A stretch of 64,000 nt of DNA from Mycobacterium sp. (GTDB lineage Bacteria > Actinomycetota > Actinomycetes > Mycobacteriales > Mycobacteriaceae): assembly GCA_016197405.1 (NCBI GenBank), contig JACPVR010000013.1, positions 372,001-436,000 on the forward strand. Reading direction: 5' to 3'. Below the pieces are notes generated by a model. That model searched no databases. It was given only the letters and a program-made list of their open reading frames with translations, and had not been told where the DNA came from. Positions 1-9,341 of the stretch are shown here, one piece after another. The position numbers were made by a program, and so were the translations under genes. Numbering within the stretch: the first letter of the stretch is position 1; every line of letters starts with the position of its first letter.

Positions 1-1143
1 GCCGACCTTGCGCCAACCACGCACCCGCAGCGCACGTTTGGGCTCCAGGGTCTTACCGAACCGGCTGGCCACCGTGATGACGGCAGGCCCGAGCGTCAGC
101 GCCGCGAACACCACGATCACCATGCCGACGGCAAGCGGGACACCGAGGGACTGGAAGTACGGCAGGTTGGTGAAATGCAGGCAGAACGTCGCGCCCGCTA
201 TGGTCAGACCGGACCCCAGGATGACGTGCACCGTTCCGCGGAACATGGTGTGGTAGGCCTGTTCCCGGTCCTCACCGACCCCGCGGGCTTCCTGATATCG
301 GCCTATCAGGAAGATGGCGTAGTCGGTCGCCGCGGCTATCGCGAGGGTGACCAGAAGGTTCGTCGCGAACGTCGACAACCCGATGATGTTGTAGAAACCC
401 AGGAATGCCACCAGTCCGCGGGCGGCGGAGAGCTGCAGGACCACCATCAGCAGCACCAGCACCACGGTCACGATCGACCGGTAGACCAGCAACAGCATCA
501 CGATGATGACGGTGAAGGTCAGCGCCTCGATCATCCGCATGCTGCGGTCGCCGGCGATGTTCTGATCGGCAGACAGCGCGGCCGGACCGGTCACGTAGAC
601 CTTCAGGCCGGGCGGTGCGGTCAGTCCGTCGACGATGCCCTGCACCGCCTCGACCGACTCGTTGGCCAGCGCCTCGCCCTGGTTACCGGAGGTGTAGACC
701 TGCACATAGGTGGCCTTACCGTCGGCGCTCTGCGCGCCTGCCGCGGTCAGCGGGTCGCCCCAGAAGTCCTGCACGTGCTCGACGTGCTTCTTGTCGGCCT
801 CGAGCTTGTCGACCATCTGGTCGTAGAAGGCGTGGTCGGCATCGCCCAGCGAACGGTCGGCCTCCAGCACGACCATCACCGAGCTGTTCGACTTGAATTC
901 CTGGAACACCGAGCCGACGCGTTTCATCGCGACCATCGACGGCGCCATATCGGGCGTCATGGACACCGAACGCAGCTTGCCGACCTCTTCGAGCTGCGGC
1001 ACAGCGACATTGGCGAACGCGATGATGGCGATCCAGAACAGGATGATCGGAACCGCGAGCCTGCGGATCCAGTTGCCGATCGGCGAGCGTGGATAGTCGC
1101 CGGTCTGGATGCGGTCGGTGGTGTCGTTCGGGTGGGCGCTCAC
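1..1143 (-). CDS. MmpL family RND transporter (N-terminal 381 codons; runs off the left edge)
   Basis: This is a large inner-membrane RND exporter of the MmpL family, which moves lipids or siderophores across the mycobacterial membrane. Only the first 381 residues are present. A short cytoplasmic N-terminus is followed by one membrane helix (about residues 31-50), a periplasmic domain (about 51-205), and then a helix bundle. The proton-relay Asp-Tyr pair typical of MmpL proteins is visible as A-T-D-Y, D274/Y275, followed by GRYQEAR. The GTG start at 1143 overlaps the mmpS stop codon by four bases (GTGA), so the two are translationally coupled. The pairing with mmpS and the sequence style point to the MmpL4/MmpL5 group (siderophore or drug export) rather than MmpL3. 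The substrate cannot be read from the sequence. Confidence 0.93.
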   Translation of the reverse strand, partial: MSAHPNDTTDRIQTGDYPRSPIGNWIRRLAVPIILFWIAIIAFANVAVPQLEEVGKLRSVSMTPDMAPSMVAMKRVGSVFQEFKSNSSVMVVLEADRSLGDADHAFYDQMVDKLEADKKHVEHVQDFWGDPLTAAGAQSADGKATYVQVYTSGNQGEALANESVEAVQGIVDGLTAPPGLKVYVTGPAALSADQNIAGDRSMRMIEALTFTVIIVMLLLVYRSIVTVVLVLLMVVLQLSAARGLVAFLGFYNIIGLSTFATNLLVTLAIAAATDYAIFLIGRYQEARGVGEDREQAYHTMFRGTVHVILGSGLTIAGATFCLHFTNLPYFQSLGVPLAVGMVIVVFAALTLGPAVITVASRFGKTLEPKRALRVRGWRKVG

Positions 1144-1568
1144 GCGGACTTCACCAGGCAAAAGGTCTGGGCGTTGACACCGCTGTTGGTGCGCTCGTCC
1201 TTGATCTCATCGTCGACGGTGATGCGGCAGCTGATGGTGTCACCGTTGCCCTGCGCGACGATGTTGGGGAACACCGACGGCGCGGTGCTGTTCAACGTCA
1301 GCGTCCACGGCAGCGTGACACCGTCGACGCGTTGCGGCTGCGCGTCCAGGTCGAGGTAGTTCACGTCGGCGGTGGCGCCGGGCACGCCGGTGACCTCATA
1401 GGTGACGACCTTGGGGTCGAACGGTTTGGTGTCGTCGGCAGGTGCGCTCGGCGAGGCATAGGAATCGCCGGCACCGAAGAATGTCCGGATCCGCGCCACC
1501 GTGAAACCCGCCACCACGATGACGATGACGATCACGATCGGAATCCATCCGCGCTTGAGGGCCTTCAT
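1140..1568 (-). CDS. MmpS family accessory protein
   Basis: A 142-residue MmpS protein, the small periplasmic partner of an MmpL exporter. It begins with a short basic segment (MKALKRGW) and one hydrophobic anchor rich in Ile and Val (about residues 9-22). A soluble beta-rich domain follows, with two cysteines late in the chain (ISCRI and TFCLV) as in the family. The reading frame extends upstream to 1640, but the ATG at 1568 is preferred because GAGGA lies a few bases before it and the membrane anchor then sits at the usual place. It overlaps the downstream mmpL start. The divergent TetR gene 230 bp away is the obvious regulator candidate. Confidence 0.92.
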   Translation of the reverse strand: MKALKRGWIPIVIVIVIVVAGFTVARIRTFFGAGDSYASPSAPADDTKPFDPKVVTYEVTGVPGATADVNYLDLDAQPQRVDGVTLPWTLTLNSTAPSVFPNIVAQGNGDTISCRITVDDEIKDERTNSGVNAQTFCLVKSA

Positions 1569-1661
1569 AGCCGAGTCCTCATTCGCCGCGTCCTCCTCGA
1601 TCGATGCCACGTTCGTACTGCGACACGGCGAACCGCACATCCGTACCTTGCCGTTCGGCTA

Positions 1662-1678
1662 AGTTAACCTATCTAACT
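1662..1678. promoter_or_regulatory. Inverted repeat in the mmpS/tetR divergent promoter region
   Basis: AGTTA and TAACT form a perfect 5-7-5 inverted repeat inside an AT-rich patch in otherwise GC-rich DNA, 94 bp upstream of mmpS. This is the size and place expected for a TetR-type operator. Read on the minus strand it also resembles a degenerate IdeR iron box (about 12 of 19 positions), so iron control cannot be excluded. A second small palindrome, AGTCG-GCG-CGACT, lies at 1741-1753 nearer to the TetR start. Confidence 0.45.
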
Positions 1679-1795
1679 AGAAAGGCCCCGGCAAGCCGGT
1701 GAGCCAGATCCAGACAGTGGCGAACGCCACTTTCCGCTAGAGTCGGCGCGACTCGGCCGATACGCCGATCGCAGCGACAGGACGAAGGAAAGCCC

Positions 1796-2368
1796 GTGGC
1801 CAAGCCGGTAGCTCCGCGAGGCTCGGCGCGCGACCGGGTGATCGACGCGGCGCTGCAATTGTTCGCCGACCACGGCCTGCGCGGCACATCGCTGCAGATG
1901 ATCGCCGCCAAACTCGGGGTGAGCAAAGCCGCTGTCTACTACCAGTTCCACTCCAAGGACGACATCGCCCTGGCCGTGGTGCGCCCGGTGTTCGACGATA
2001 TCGCCCGACTGGTCACCATCGCCGAAGCCGTCAGCGCTCCCGAGGCGCGCCGCGAGGTCGCGTTGTGCGGGATGATCGAGCTCGCGGTCCGGCATCGCCG
2101 CACCACCGCGGTTTTCCAGGGCGACCCCGCCATCGGTGAGTTGGTCAGTTCCCACGCCGACCTCGACGCCATCATCGAACGGCTCCGGGCGCTGCTGCTC
2201 GGTCCCGATCCGGACAAGACGACGCGCATCGTGATGTCGATGCTCAGTGCCGGGATCTACGGTGCGGCGATGGATCCGGAGATGAGCGATTTCACCGACG
2301 CCGAACTGCAGCACACCCTGCTGGAATGCGCCCAGCAGCTGGTCAGAGGTTTCGCGCCGGCCCGTTAG
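1796..2368 (+). CDS. TetR family transcriptional regulator (divergent from mmpS-mmpL)
   Basis: A 190-residue TetR repressor. The N-terminal helix-turn-helix is clear (residues about 12-60: RDRVIDAALQLF ... LGVSKAAVYYQFHSKDDI), and the C-terminal half is a divergent ligand-binding domain. The GTG start at 1796 has GAAGGAA just upstream. It is transcribed away from the mmpS-mmpL operon, an arrangement seen for exporter-linked TetR repressors, so control of that operon and of itself is the likely role (inference). It ends 7 bp from the convergent second TetR gene. Confidence 0.9.
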   Translation: MAKPVAPRGSARDRVIDAALQLFADHGLRGTSLQMIAAKLGVSKAAVYYQFHSKDDIALAVVRPVFDDIARLVTIAEAVSAPEARREVALCGMIELAVRHRRTTAVFQGDPAIGELVSSHADLDAIIERLRALLLGPDPDKTTRIVMSMLSAGIYGAAMDPEMSDFTDAELQHTLLECAQQLVRGFAPAR

Positions 2369-2374
2369 ACGTTG

Positions 2375-3004
2375 CTAGCCGCGACCGGAGGCCACGTCGG
2401 CGCCGTCACGCTCGCTGGGCTTGCCCTTCAGACCGCGCCAGAACAGGTTGATCAGCAGCTCGGCAGCGTCTTCGACGTCGACATCACCGGCGCTGACCCG
2501 GGTCGCGACCGCCTCGCCGGCGCCCACCAGGGCAATGGCCATCATGGCGAAGTCGGTGTCCGGCTCCGGGTTGCGGGTGCCGACGCTGAGCATCCTGGCC
2601 ACCAGGTCGACGATGCGCTGGCGGCCCTCGCGCACCGTGTGGGCGAACGCCTGCGAGCTGATCGCCTGGGTGTACAGCACGATCCAGGACGCCCGGTTGG
2701 CATCGATATAGCTCAGGAAAGCGCCGATGGTGTTGCGCAACATGTCTCGCGGCGGCAGCTGGAAATCGACGTCGGCGCGCACCGCCTCGATGAACCGCGC
2801 CAGCTCACGATCCAGGCAGGCGCCGAACAGATCCTCTTTGGAGCCGTAATAGAGATAGAGCATCGGTTTGGAGATCTCGGCCTTGGCGGCGATGGCGTCC
2901 ATCGAGGTCTCGTGATAGCCGTTGACCGAGAAAACCTGGACCGCGGCGTCGAGCATCTGCTGCTCACGGACGGCACGCGGCAACCGTTTGGTACCACCAG
3001 CCAT
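2375..3004 (-). CDS. TetR family transcriptional regulator (Rv0238-like position)
   Basis: A 209-residue TetR regulator with a well-formed N-terminal DNA-binding domain (residues about 12-60: REQQMLDAAVQVFSVNGY ... ISKPMLYLYYGSKEDLF) and an all-helical effector domain. The ATG at 3004 has a strong GGGGAGG ribosome-binding site seven bases upstream. It lies directly downstream of lpqI on the same strand with a 72-bp gap, as Rv0238 lies next to lpqI in M. tuberculosis (recalled). The C-terminal tail is charged and low in complexity. Its target is unknown. Confidence 0.9.
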   Translation of the reverse strand: MAGGTKRLPRAVREQQMLDAAVQVFSVNGYHETSMDAIAAKAEISKPMLYLYYGSKEDLFGACLDRELARFIEAVRADVDFQLPPRDMLRNTIGAFLSYIDANRASWIVLYTQAISSQAFAHTVREGRQRIVDLVARMLSVGTRNPEPDTDFAMMAIALVGAGEAVATRVSAGDVDVEDAAELLINLFWRGLKGKPSERDGADVASGRG

Positions 3005-3076
3005 TCGTTCGCCTCCCCTTCCCCATTCGCAACAAGGGTAAGCACATACTGGCCGCCGGGCGCGACGGGGCCGCGA

Positions 3077-4258
3077 TCAGCAGCGCGGATCGGGTCCCTT
3101 GGCGGCCGCCACCGCCCGCACGGCGTCGTCGACCCGCTGCGGTGCCAGCTCGCCGGCGTTGACGGCCTGCTCGAGACGGTCCAGCACCGCGGGGACCTCG
3201 GTCGTCGTCACCCACAGCGCCACATCGGTACCGGCCTGCAGTGCTTTGAGAACCGCGGCCGCGACACCGTAGCGATCGCTGATCGCCGCCATCGACGACA
3301 GATCGTCGGTGAAGACCAGGCCACCGAACCCCGGGCCGCCGTACCCGCCGCTGCGCAGCAGGTTGTAGGCCGCCGGGCTCAGGCTGGCGGGGTCATTGCC
3401 GGTCAAGCCGGGAACCTGCAGGTGGCCCACCATCACCGCGACAGGTCCCTGGGTCGTCAGCGTGCGGTACGGCACCAGGTCCTGCGCCTGCAGATCGGCC
3501 AGCGGCGGCGTCACCACACCGCCGGTGTGCGAATCGCCCGACCCGTGACCGTGGCCGGGGAAGTGCTTGAGCACCGGCAGCAGACCGGCATCGCGCAGCC
3601 CACGGGCATACGCACCGGCGAACTCGGTGACCACTGCGGGGTCGGCGCCGAAGGACCGGTCACCGATCACGGTGTCGTCGGCGTCCGCGGTGACGTCGAC
3701 CACCGGCGCGAAATCGATGGTGATACCGAGGTTGCGCATCGCCTGACCCCGGGTCAGCGCGATCTGATAGACCTCGTCGGGCGTGTGGGTCTGCGCCAGC
3801 ACCCGCGCCGAGGGCTGACTGCCGATGAGCGATGACAGCCGCTCGACCCGACCGCCCTCCTCGTCGACGCTGACCGCCAGCGGGAGCGGGCCCGCCTTCG
3901 CGGCGATATGGGTGAGCGAACCGTCCGACAGCATCGACAGGTCGGTCCAGCTGCCGATGAAGATGCCGCCGACATGGTGGGTGTCGACCACCGCGCGCGC
4001 ATCGGCGGCATCGGTGACACCGACCATCAACAGCTGGGCGAGCTTGTCGCGCAGCGGCAGGGTCACCGGATCGCCGCACAAGGCCGGCGCGGCCGCCGGG
4101 ATCTGGTTGACCACCGGTGTGGTGTCCTTCGGAGCTGCAGAGGACGGTGACGACGAGCCCGCGACCGGCGCGCCCGTCCCTTCCGAACAGCCCGCCACCA
4201 GCATCGGCAGCGCCGCGAAGGACAACAGCGTGCGGGACAGGACGCGCGCAACAGACAT
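3077..4258 (-). CDS. lpqI: Lipoprotein beta-N-acetylhexosaminidase, GH3 family (LpqI)
   Basis: A 393-residue secreted lipoprotein of glycoside hydrolase family 3 (NagZ type). It removes N-acetylglucosamine from muropeptides during peptidoglycan recycling. A signal peptide ends in the lipobox LVAGC, with the lipidated Cys at residue 24, followed by a Ser/Pro-rich linker. The catalytic barrel carries KHFPGHG (231-237), the Asp-x-His general acid-base dyad (D242, H244) and FTDDLSS (316-322) with the nucleophile Asp. A single-domain GH3 of this size is normal for the family. GAGG lies just before the ATG. The gene is divergent from the universal stress protein gene. Confidence 0.93.
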   Translation of the reverse strand: MSVARVLSRTLLSFAALPMLVAGCSEGTGAPVAGSSSPSSAAPKDTTPVVNQIPAAAPALCGDPVTLPLRDKLAQLLMVGVTDAADARAVVDTHHVGGIFIGSWTDLSMLSDGSLTHIAAKAGPLPLAVSVDEEGGRVERLSSLIGSQPSARVLAQTHTPDEVYQIALTRGQAMRNLGITIDFAPVVDVTADADDTVIGDRSFGADPAVVTEFAGAYARGLRDAGLLPVLKHFPGHGHGSGDSHTGGVVTPPLADLQAQDLVPYRTLTTQGPVAVMVGHLQVPGLTGNDPASLSPAAYNLLRSGGYGGPGFGGLVFTDDLSSMAAISDRYGVAAAVLKALQAGTDVALWVTTTEVPAVLDRLEQAVNAGELAPQRVDDAVRAVAAAKGPDPRC

Positions 4259-4313
4259 GGCCTCATGCTGTCATGTCGGGCAAGCCGGCCGGCCCGGTGG
4301 GCGATGATGGGGC

Positions 4314-4769
4314 ATGACGATCGCAGTGATCGCCTATGACGGCACCCCCAACGCCCGCCGCGCCGTGCAGTACGCCGGTGAGTTCCTGTCTCCGGACCGC
4401 GCGGTGGTACTGACCGTCTGGGCACCGATGCGCCCCGGTTCCGACCCGGTGTCCTTCGACCTGGACGGACCGCCCGACCCACCCGACCCCGACGACGTCG
4501 ACATCGCCTACGCCGACGCCAAACTGACCAACCGGGAGGGCACCGACATGGCGCGCGGTGTCGGCCTGGCGGCCGAACCGCTGTGCATCGCGGTCGCGGG
4601 CACGGTGTGGCGCACCATCATCGACGCCGCCGACGACCTCGGCGCCGACCTGATCGTGACCGGCACCCGCGGCACCACCGGGCTGCGGTCGTTGATGCAG
4701 TCCAGCGTGGCCGACCGGGTGCTGCGGCACGGCGGTCGGCCGGTGCTGATCGTCCCGCCCGGCCCGTGA
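4314..4769 (+). CDS. Universal stress protein (UspA family)
   Basis: A 151-residue single-domain universal stress protein. The N-terminal beta strand with D9 (IAVIAYDGTPNARRA) and the C-terminal nucleotide loop are present. The loop is G-T-R-G followed by nine residues and then Ser-Ser, where ATP-binding members normally have Gly-Ser. The ATP site is therefore nearly canonical with one Gly-to-Ser change. A long acidic, Pro-rich loop (about residues 45-65) fills the middle. The gene sits between lpqI and the DUF2613-aftD unit and is not part of the M. tuberculosis gene order recalled for this place. Confidence 0.88.
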   Translation: MTIAVIAYDGTPNARRAVQYAGEFLSPDRAVVLTVWAPMRPGSDPVSFDLDGPPDPPDPDDVDIAYADAKLTNREGTDMARGVGLAAEPLCIAVAGTVWRTIIDAADDLGADLIVTGTRGTTGLRSLMQSSVADRVLRHGGRPVLIVPPGP

Positions 4770-4784
4770 CGGTCGTTCGCCCGC

Positions 4785-4797
4785 AGCACGCCGTGCT
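4785..4797. promoter_or_regulatory. Palindrome and -10 hexamer before the DUF2613-aftD unit
   Basis: AGCACG-C-CGTGCT is a perfect 6-1-6 palindrome whose last base starts a -10-like hexamer, TAGGTT (4797-4802). The expected transcript would start near 4810, about 30 bases before the DUF2613 ATG. A regulator bound here would block the promoter of the small protein gene and aftD. Confidence 0.35.
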
Positions 4798-4839
4798 AGG
4801 TTGACGAACAATCCAGATCCACCGTGCTGAGGAGCCCAC

Positions 4840-5013
4840 ATGACCCGGTTCGTGGTGCCGGCTGCCGCCAGCATCGTCGTTGGTCTGCTGCTCGGCGCAG
4901 CCGCGGTGTTCGGGGTCACGCTGATGGTGCAGCAGGACACCAAACCGGCTGTGACCGGCGGCGACCCCGCATCGTCGGTGCTCAATCGCGTCGAATACGG
5001 CAACCGCACCTAG
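4840..5013 (+). CDS. DUF2613 small membrane protein (Rv0236A-like)
   Basis: A 57-residue protein of the DUF2613 family, found next to aftD in mycobacteria. It has one hydrophobic segment (about residues 5-30, VPAAASIVVGLLLGAAAVFG) that could be an uncleaved signal anchor, then a short polar tail ending in NRVEYGNRT. TGAGGAG lies five bases before the ATG. It is the first gene of a unit with aftD, which begins about 40 bases after its stop codon. Function unknown; the constant linkage suggests a role with AftD in the envelope (inference). Confidence 0.85.
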   Translation: MTRFVVPAAASIVVGLLLGAAAVFGVTLMVQQDTKPAVTGGDPASSVLNRVEYGNRT

Positions 5014-5053
5014 CCACCGCGTCGTAGGCGAATCGGCTCTTCCGGGAGGGCCA

Positions 5054-8000
5054 CTGTCGCGGCGCTGGCTGTGGCTCGTCGGTGCCGTCGCGCTGGTCTG
5101 CACTTTCACGCAGTCGCCGGGTCTGATCGCACCCGACACCAAACTCGATCTCACCGCCAATCCGCTGCGCTTCCTGTCCCGCGCCGCCGACCTGTGGAAC
5201 AGTGACCTGCCTTTCGGGCAGGCCCAGAACCAGTCCTACGGCTATCTCTTCCCACACGGCGCGTTCTTCCTGGCCGGCGACCTGGTGGGCCTGCCGGGCT
5301 GGGTCACCCAGCGTCTGTGGTGGGCGCTGCTGCTCGCGGTCGGTTTCTGGGGTCTGCTGCGGGTCGCCGAGGCACTCGGTATCGGCACCACGTCTTCGCG
5401 CGTCGTCGCCGCGGCCGCTTTCGCGCTGTCGCCGCGGGTGCTGACGACGCTCGGTTCGATCTCGTCGGAAACCCTGCCCATGATGCTCGCGCCGTGGGTA
5501 CTGCTGCCGGTGATCGTGGCCATGCGCGGCGAGGGCGCCAAGACGGCACGGCTGCTGGCGGCCCGCGCGGGTATCGCGGTCGCACTGATGGGCGCGGTCA
5601 ACGCCGTCGCCACCCTGACCGCGTGCCTGCCTGCCATCATCTGGTGGGCCTGCCACCGACCCAACCGGGCCTGGTGGCGGTTCTCCGGGTGGTGGCTGCT
5701 GGCGACGGCGCTGGCCATCACCTGGTGGGTCGTCGCGTTGCTGCTCCTGGGCCGGATCAGCCCACCGTTCCTGGATTACATCGAATCCTCCGGTGTCACC
5801 ACGCAGTGGACATCGCTGATCGAGGTGCTGCGCGGCACCGCGACCTGGACGCCGTTCGTCGCGCCGAACGCCACCGCGGGCACATCGCTGGTCACCAGTG
5901 CGGCGGCGATCCTGGCCACCACACTGGTGGCGGCCGGCGGTCTGGCCGGCCTGGCGTTGCGCACCATGCCCGCGCGTGGACGGCTCATCGCGATGCTGGT
6001 CACCGGGCTGCTCCTGTTGACGCTGGGTTATGCGGGCGGGCTGGGCTCGCCGGTCGCCGAGCAGATCCAGTCCTTCCTCGACGGCGCCGGCGCACCGCTG
6101 CGCAATGTGCACAAACTCGAACCCGTCATCCGGATTCCGATAGTGCTGGGCCTGGCCCATCTGCTGGGCCGGGTGCCGTTGCCGGGCAGTGTTTCCCGGC
6201 CGGCGTGGATCCGGGCATTCGCCCACCCCGAGGACGACAAACGGGTCGCGGTGGCGATAGTGCTGCTGACCGCGCTCGCGGTCAGTACATCGCTGGCCTG
6301 GACCGGCCGACTGGCCCCGCCCGGGGCGTTCACCGCAATCCCCGGGTACTGGCATGAGGCCGCGGACTGGCTCGACGCCAACAACACCGGCACCCCGACG
6401 GCCGGGCGGGTGCTGGTGGTGCCCGGCGCCCCGTTCGCCAATCAGGTCTGGGGTAACAGCCATGACGAGCCGCTGCAGGTTCTCGGCAGCAGCCCGTGGG
6501 GGGTACGCGATTCCATCCCACTGACACCGCCGCAGACGATCCGGGCGCTCGATTCGGTGCAGCGGCTGCTGGCGGCCGGGCGCCCATCCGCCGGTCTCGC
6601 CGATACGCTTGCCCGCCAAGGTATCTCGTATCTGGTGCTACGCAACGACCTCGACCCGGAAGCATCCCGGTCGGCCCGGCCGGTGCTGGTGCACCGCGCC
6701 GTCGACGGCTGCCCCGGCCTGACGAAGGTCGCCCAGTTCGGCGATCCCGTCGGACCGGGCACACTGGACGGTTTCGTCTCCGACAGCGGCCTGCGGCCCG
6801 CCTACCCGGGCGTGGAGATCTACCGGGTCAACGGTTCGGGTTTCGCGGCCAATCCGTCGGCACCGTATCTGACCGACGCCGACGCCATGGCCCGGATCGA
6901 CGGCGGGCCCGAGGTGCTGCAACGCCTCGACGAGCGCCGCAGTCTGCTGCACGAGCCGCCGCTGGGCCCGGTGTTACTGGCGCAGGACGCCCGCGCCGCC
7001 GGGCTGGGCCTGCCGGCCGGCGCCGGTGTCACCGTCACCGACACCCCGGTGGCCCGCGAGACCGACTACGGCCGCGTCGACGACCACTCGTCGGCGGTGC
7101 GCGGCGTCGACGACCGCCGCCACACCCACAACCGGGTGCCGGACTACCCGGCGCCGGGTGCGCCGCTGGTCTACGGCGCCTTCACCGGCGGCCAGCTGAC
7201 CACCTCGAGCTCGGCGGCCGACGCCACGGCGCTGCCCAACGTGGCGCCGGCGGCCGGGCCGGCCGCCGCGATCGACGGCGACTCCGCGACCAGCTGGGTT
7301 TCCAATTCGCTGCAGTCGGCGATCGGCCAGTGGTTGCAGGTGGACTTCGACAACCCGGTGACCAACGCCACCATCACGTTGACCCCGGCCGCATCGACCA
7401 TCGGCGCGCAGGTCACCAAACTCGAGATATCGACCGCCAACGGCACCACGACGTTGATGGTGGATCGCCCCGGGCAGGCGGCCAGTGTCGCGCTGCCCTA
7501 CGGCGAGACCCCGTGGGTACGTATCACCGCTGCCGGTACCACCGACGGGTCGTCGGGCGTCCAGTTCGGTATCACCGACCTGGTCGTCACGCAGTACGAC
7601 GCCAACGGGTACGCCCATCCGGTCGATCTGCGGCACACCGTGCAGGTGCCGGGTCCACCGCGCAACTGGCCGGTGGCGCTGTGGGATCTGGGCCCGGAGT
7701 TCCTGGGCAGACCGGGATGCGTATCGGCGCCCGACGGCGTGCACTGCGCCTCGCCGCTCTCGCTGGCACCCGAGGAACTGGTGAACCTGAGCCGGACGCT
7801 GGCTGTGCCGCAACCGATCTCGGTCACACCCACGGTGTGGGTGCGGCCCCGCCAAGGTCCGGCCCTCGCCGACCTGATCCGTGCGCCGGGCGCCACGACG
7901 GCCGACGGCGACTCCGACTCCTTCGACGTACTGGGCACCGCCTACGCCGCCGCGGACGGTGACCCGCGCACGGCGTGGACGGCTCCGCAGGGTGTGGTGC

Positions 8001-9274
8001 AGCATCGGGTCGCACCGACGCTGACCATTACGCTGCCGCAACCGACCGAGGTGGCAGCACTGCGGCTGACCCCGGCCGCGTCGACGCTGCCCACCCACCC
8101 CACCATGGTGGCGATCGATCTCGGCGACGGCCCGCAGGTTCGTTCGATGAAAACCGAAGGCACACAGACCCTTCCACTCAAGCCACGGGTCACCAAGACC
8201 ATCAAGCTCAGCGTGCTGAACTGGGATGACGTCATCGACCGCACGGCGCTGGGTTTCGACCAGGTCAAACCGCCGGGCCTGGCCGAGGTGGCGGTACTGC
8301 GTCCGGACGGCAGCGCCATCGCCCCGGCCGATGCCGCCCGGAACCGGGCCAGGGCCGTCACCGTGGGATGCGACGCCGGACCGGTCATCGCCGTCGCGGG
8401 CCGCTTCGTGCACACTTCGATCAGCACCACCGTCGCCGCCCTGCTGGACGGCGGGCCCATCGCGGCGACCCCGTGTGAGCGTGACCCCATCGCGCTGCCG
8501 GCCGGTCAGCAGGAGCTGCTGGTCAGCCCGGGTGCCGCCTTCATCGTGGACGGGGCCCGGCTCACCGGTCCGCTCGGTGCGCAAATTCCCGGCGCCGCAA
8601 CGATTCCGGCACGCACCGAGGACTGGTCCGCCGACCATCGCACGGTGACGGTGCCGCGCGCGGATGCGGCGCGCGTGCTGGTGGTGCCCGAGAGCATCAA
8701 CCCGGGCTGGAAGGCGACCACCGAGGACGGCACCGCCCTGACGCCGGTCGCAGTCAACGGCTGGCAGCAGGGCTGGGTGTTGCCGGCCGGTACCGCGGGC
8801 ACCGTGACGCTGGCGTTCACGTCCAATGCGCTCTATCGCGTCGGCCTGGCGGGTGGGCTCGCGCTGCTACCTCTGCTGGTGCTGCTGGCACTGCTGCCGA
8901 CCCGTCGTAACGCCCCGCGAGTCACCGCGGTGACGACGTGGGCGCCCGGGAGATGGGCGGCGGCCGCCGCGGTGGCCGTGGGCGCACTGATCGCCGGGTG
9001 GGTCGGCGCACTGCTGTTCGGCGGCGCCGCGGGCCTGCTGTACCTGGTGCGCCGGCGCCCGAGAGTGCACCGGATCGTCACGCTGGGTGGGGTGTCGGTG
9101 AGCCTGATCCTCGCCGGGGCCGCGTTGTCGCGGTATCCGTGGCGCTCGGTCGAGGGCTATGTCGGTTTCTCGCCCGGTGTGCAGTTCCTCGCCGCCCTCA
9201 GCATCGCCCTGCTGGTGGCCTCGGCCATCGACTGGCCCGGCCGCCCACCCGCCGAAACGCCCGATTCGGCGTGA
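5054..9274 (+). CDS. aftD: Arabinofuranosyltransferase AftD
   Basis: A very large (about 1406 residues) GT-C membrane glycosyltransferase that adds arabinofuranose from decaprenyl-phosphoarabinose during arabinogalactan and lipoarabinomannan assembly. The N-terminal part holds the GT-C multi-pass membrane core (about residues 1-430), with a first periplasmic loop containing SPGLIAPDTKLDLTANP. Two F5/8 type C (discoidin-like) carbohydrate-binding modules are recognisable (about 726-846 and 956-1056). C-terminal membrane helices lie at about 1264-1400. No ATG, GTG or TTG exists in frame between the upstream stop at 4952 and a GTG at 5285 that would delete the conserved first loop. The best start is therefore a CTG at 5054 with GGAGG four bases upstream. 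The expected family length (about 1400) supports this. Confidence 0.9.
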   Translation: MSRRWLWLVGAVALVCTFTQSPGLIAPDTKLDLTANPLRFLSRAADLWNSDLPFGQAQNQSYGYLFPHGAFFLAGDLVGLPGWVTQRLWWALLLAVGFWGLLRVAEALGIGTTSSRVVAAAAFALSPRVLTTLGSISSETLPMMLAPWVLLPVIVAMRGEGAKTARLLAARAGIAVALMGAVNAVATLTACLPAIIWWACHRPNRAWWRFSGWWLLATALAITWWVVALLLLGRISPPFLDYIESSGVTTQWTSLIEVLRGTATWTPFVAPNATAGTSLVTSAAAILATTLVAAGGLAGLALRTMPARGRLIAMLVTGLLLLTLGYAGGLGSPVAEQIQSFLDGAGAPLRNVHKLEPVIRIPIVLGLAHLLGRVPLPGSVSRPAWIRAFAHPEDDKRVAVAIVLLTALAVSTSLAWTGRLAPPGAFTAIPGYWHEAADWLDANNTGTPTAGRVLVVPGAPFANQVWGNSHDEPLQVLGSSPWGVRDSIPLTPPQTIRALDSVQRLLAAGRPSAGLADTLARQGISYLVLRNDLDPEASRSARPVLVHRAVDGCPGLTKVAQFGDPVGPGTLDGFVSDSGLRPAYPGVEIYRVNGSGFAANPSAPYLTDADAMARIDGGPEVLQRLDERRSLLHEPPLGPVLLAQDARAAGLGLPAGAGVTVTDTPVARETDYGRVDDHSSAVRGVDDRRHTHNRVPDYPAPGAPLVYGAFTGGQLTTSSSAADATALPNVAPAAGPAAAIDGDSATSWVSNSLQSAIGQWLQVDFDNPVTNATITLTPAASTIGAQVTKLEISTANGTTTLMVDRPGQAASVALPYGETPWVRITAAGTTDGSSGVQFGITDLVVTQYDANGYAHPVDLRHTVQVPGPPRNWPVALWDLGPEFLGRPGCVSAPDGVHCASPLSLAPEELVNLSRTLAVPQPISVTPTVWVRPRQGPALADLIRAPGATTADGDSDSFDVLGTAYAAADGDPRTAWTAPQGVVQHRVAPTLTITLPQPTEVAALRLTPAASTLPTHPTMVAIDLGDGPQVRSMKTEGTQTLPLKPRVTKTIKLSVLNWDDVIDRTALGFDQVKPPGLAEVAVLRPDGSAIAPADAARNRARAVTVGCDAGPVIAVAGRFVHTSISTTVAALLDGGPIAATPCERDPIALPAGQQELLVSPGAAFIVDGARLTGPLGAQIPGAATIPARTEDWSADHRTVTVPRADAARVLVVPESINPGWKATTEDGTALTPVAVNGWQQGWVLPAGTAGTVTLAFTSNALYRVGLAGGLALLPLLVLLALLPTRRNAPRVTAVTTWAPGRWAAAAAVAVGALIAGWVGALLFGGAAGLLYLVRRRPRVHRIVTLGGVSVSLILAGAALSRYPWRSVEGYVGFSPGVQFLAALSIALLVASAIDWPGRPPAETPDSA

Positions 9275-9341
9275 AAGTGCGAGTAGGACGCGCCATTTCG
9301 TCGATTTCGGCGTTTACCCGAAACCGGTAGGTAGACCGACC

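Noticed and set aside
175..1359. Long plus-strand open frame (394 codons) in the mmpL/mmpS region
   Set aside because: It is antisense to well-recognised MmpL and MmpS coding regions and its product is His/Arg/Asp-rich without any domain, a typical shadow in GC-rich DNA.
2372..3835. Plus-strand open frame of 487 codons over TetR and lpqI
   Set aside because: Antisense to two clear genes; composition is that of a third-position shadow.
4982..6619. Minus-strand open frame of 545 codons over aftD
   Set aside because: Antisense to conserved aftD; Gln/Arg/Gly-rich and without recognisable domains.
6974..8638. Minus-strand open frame of 554 codons over aftD
   Set aside because: Same reason: a shadow of the discoidin-like region of aftD.
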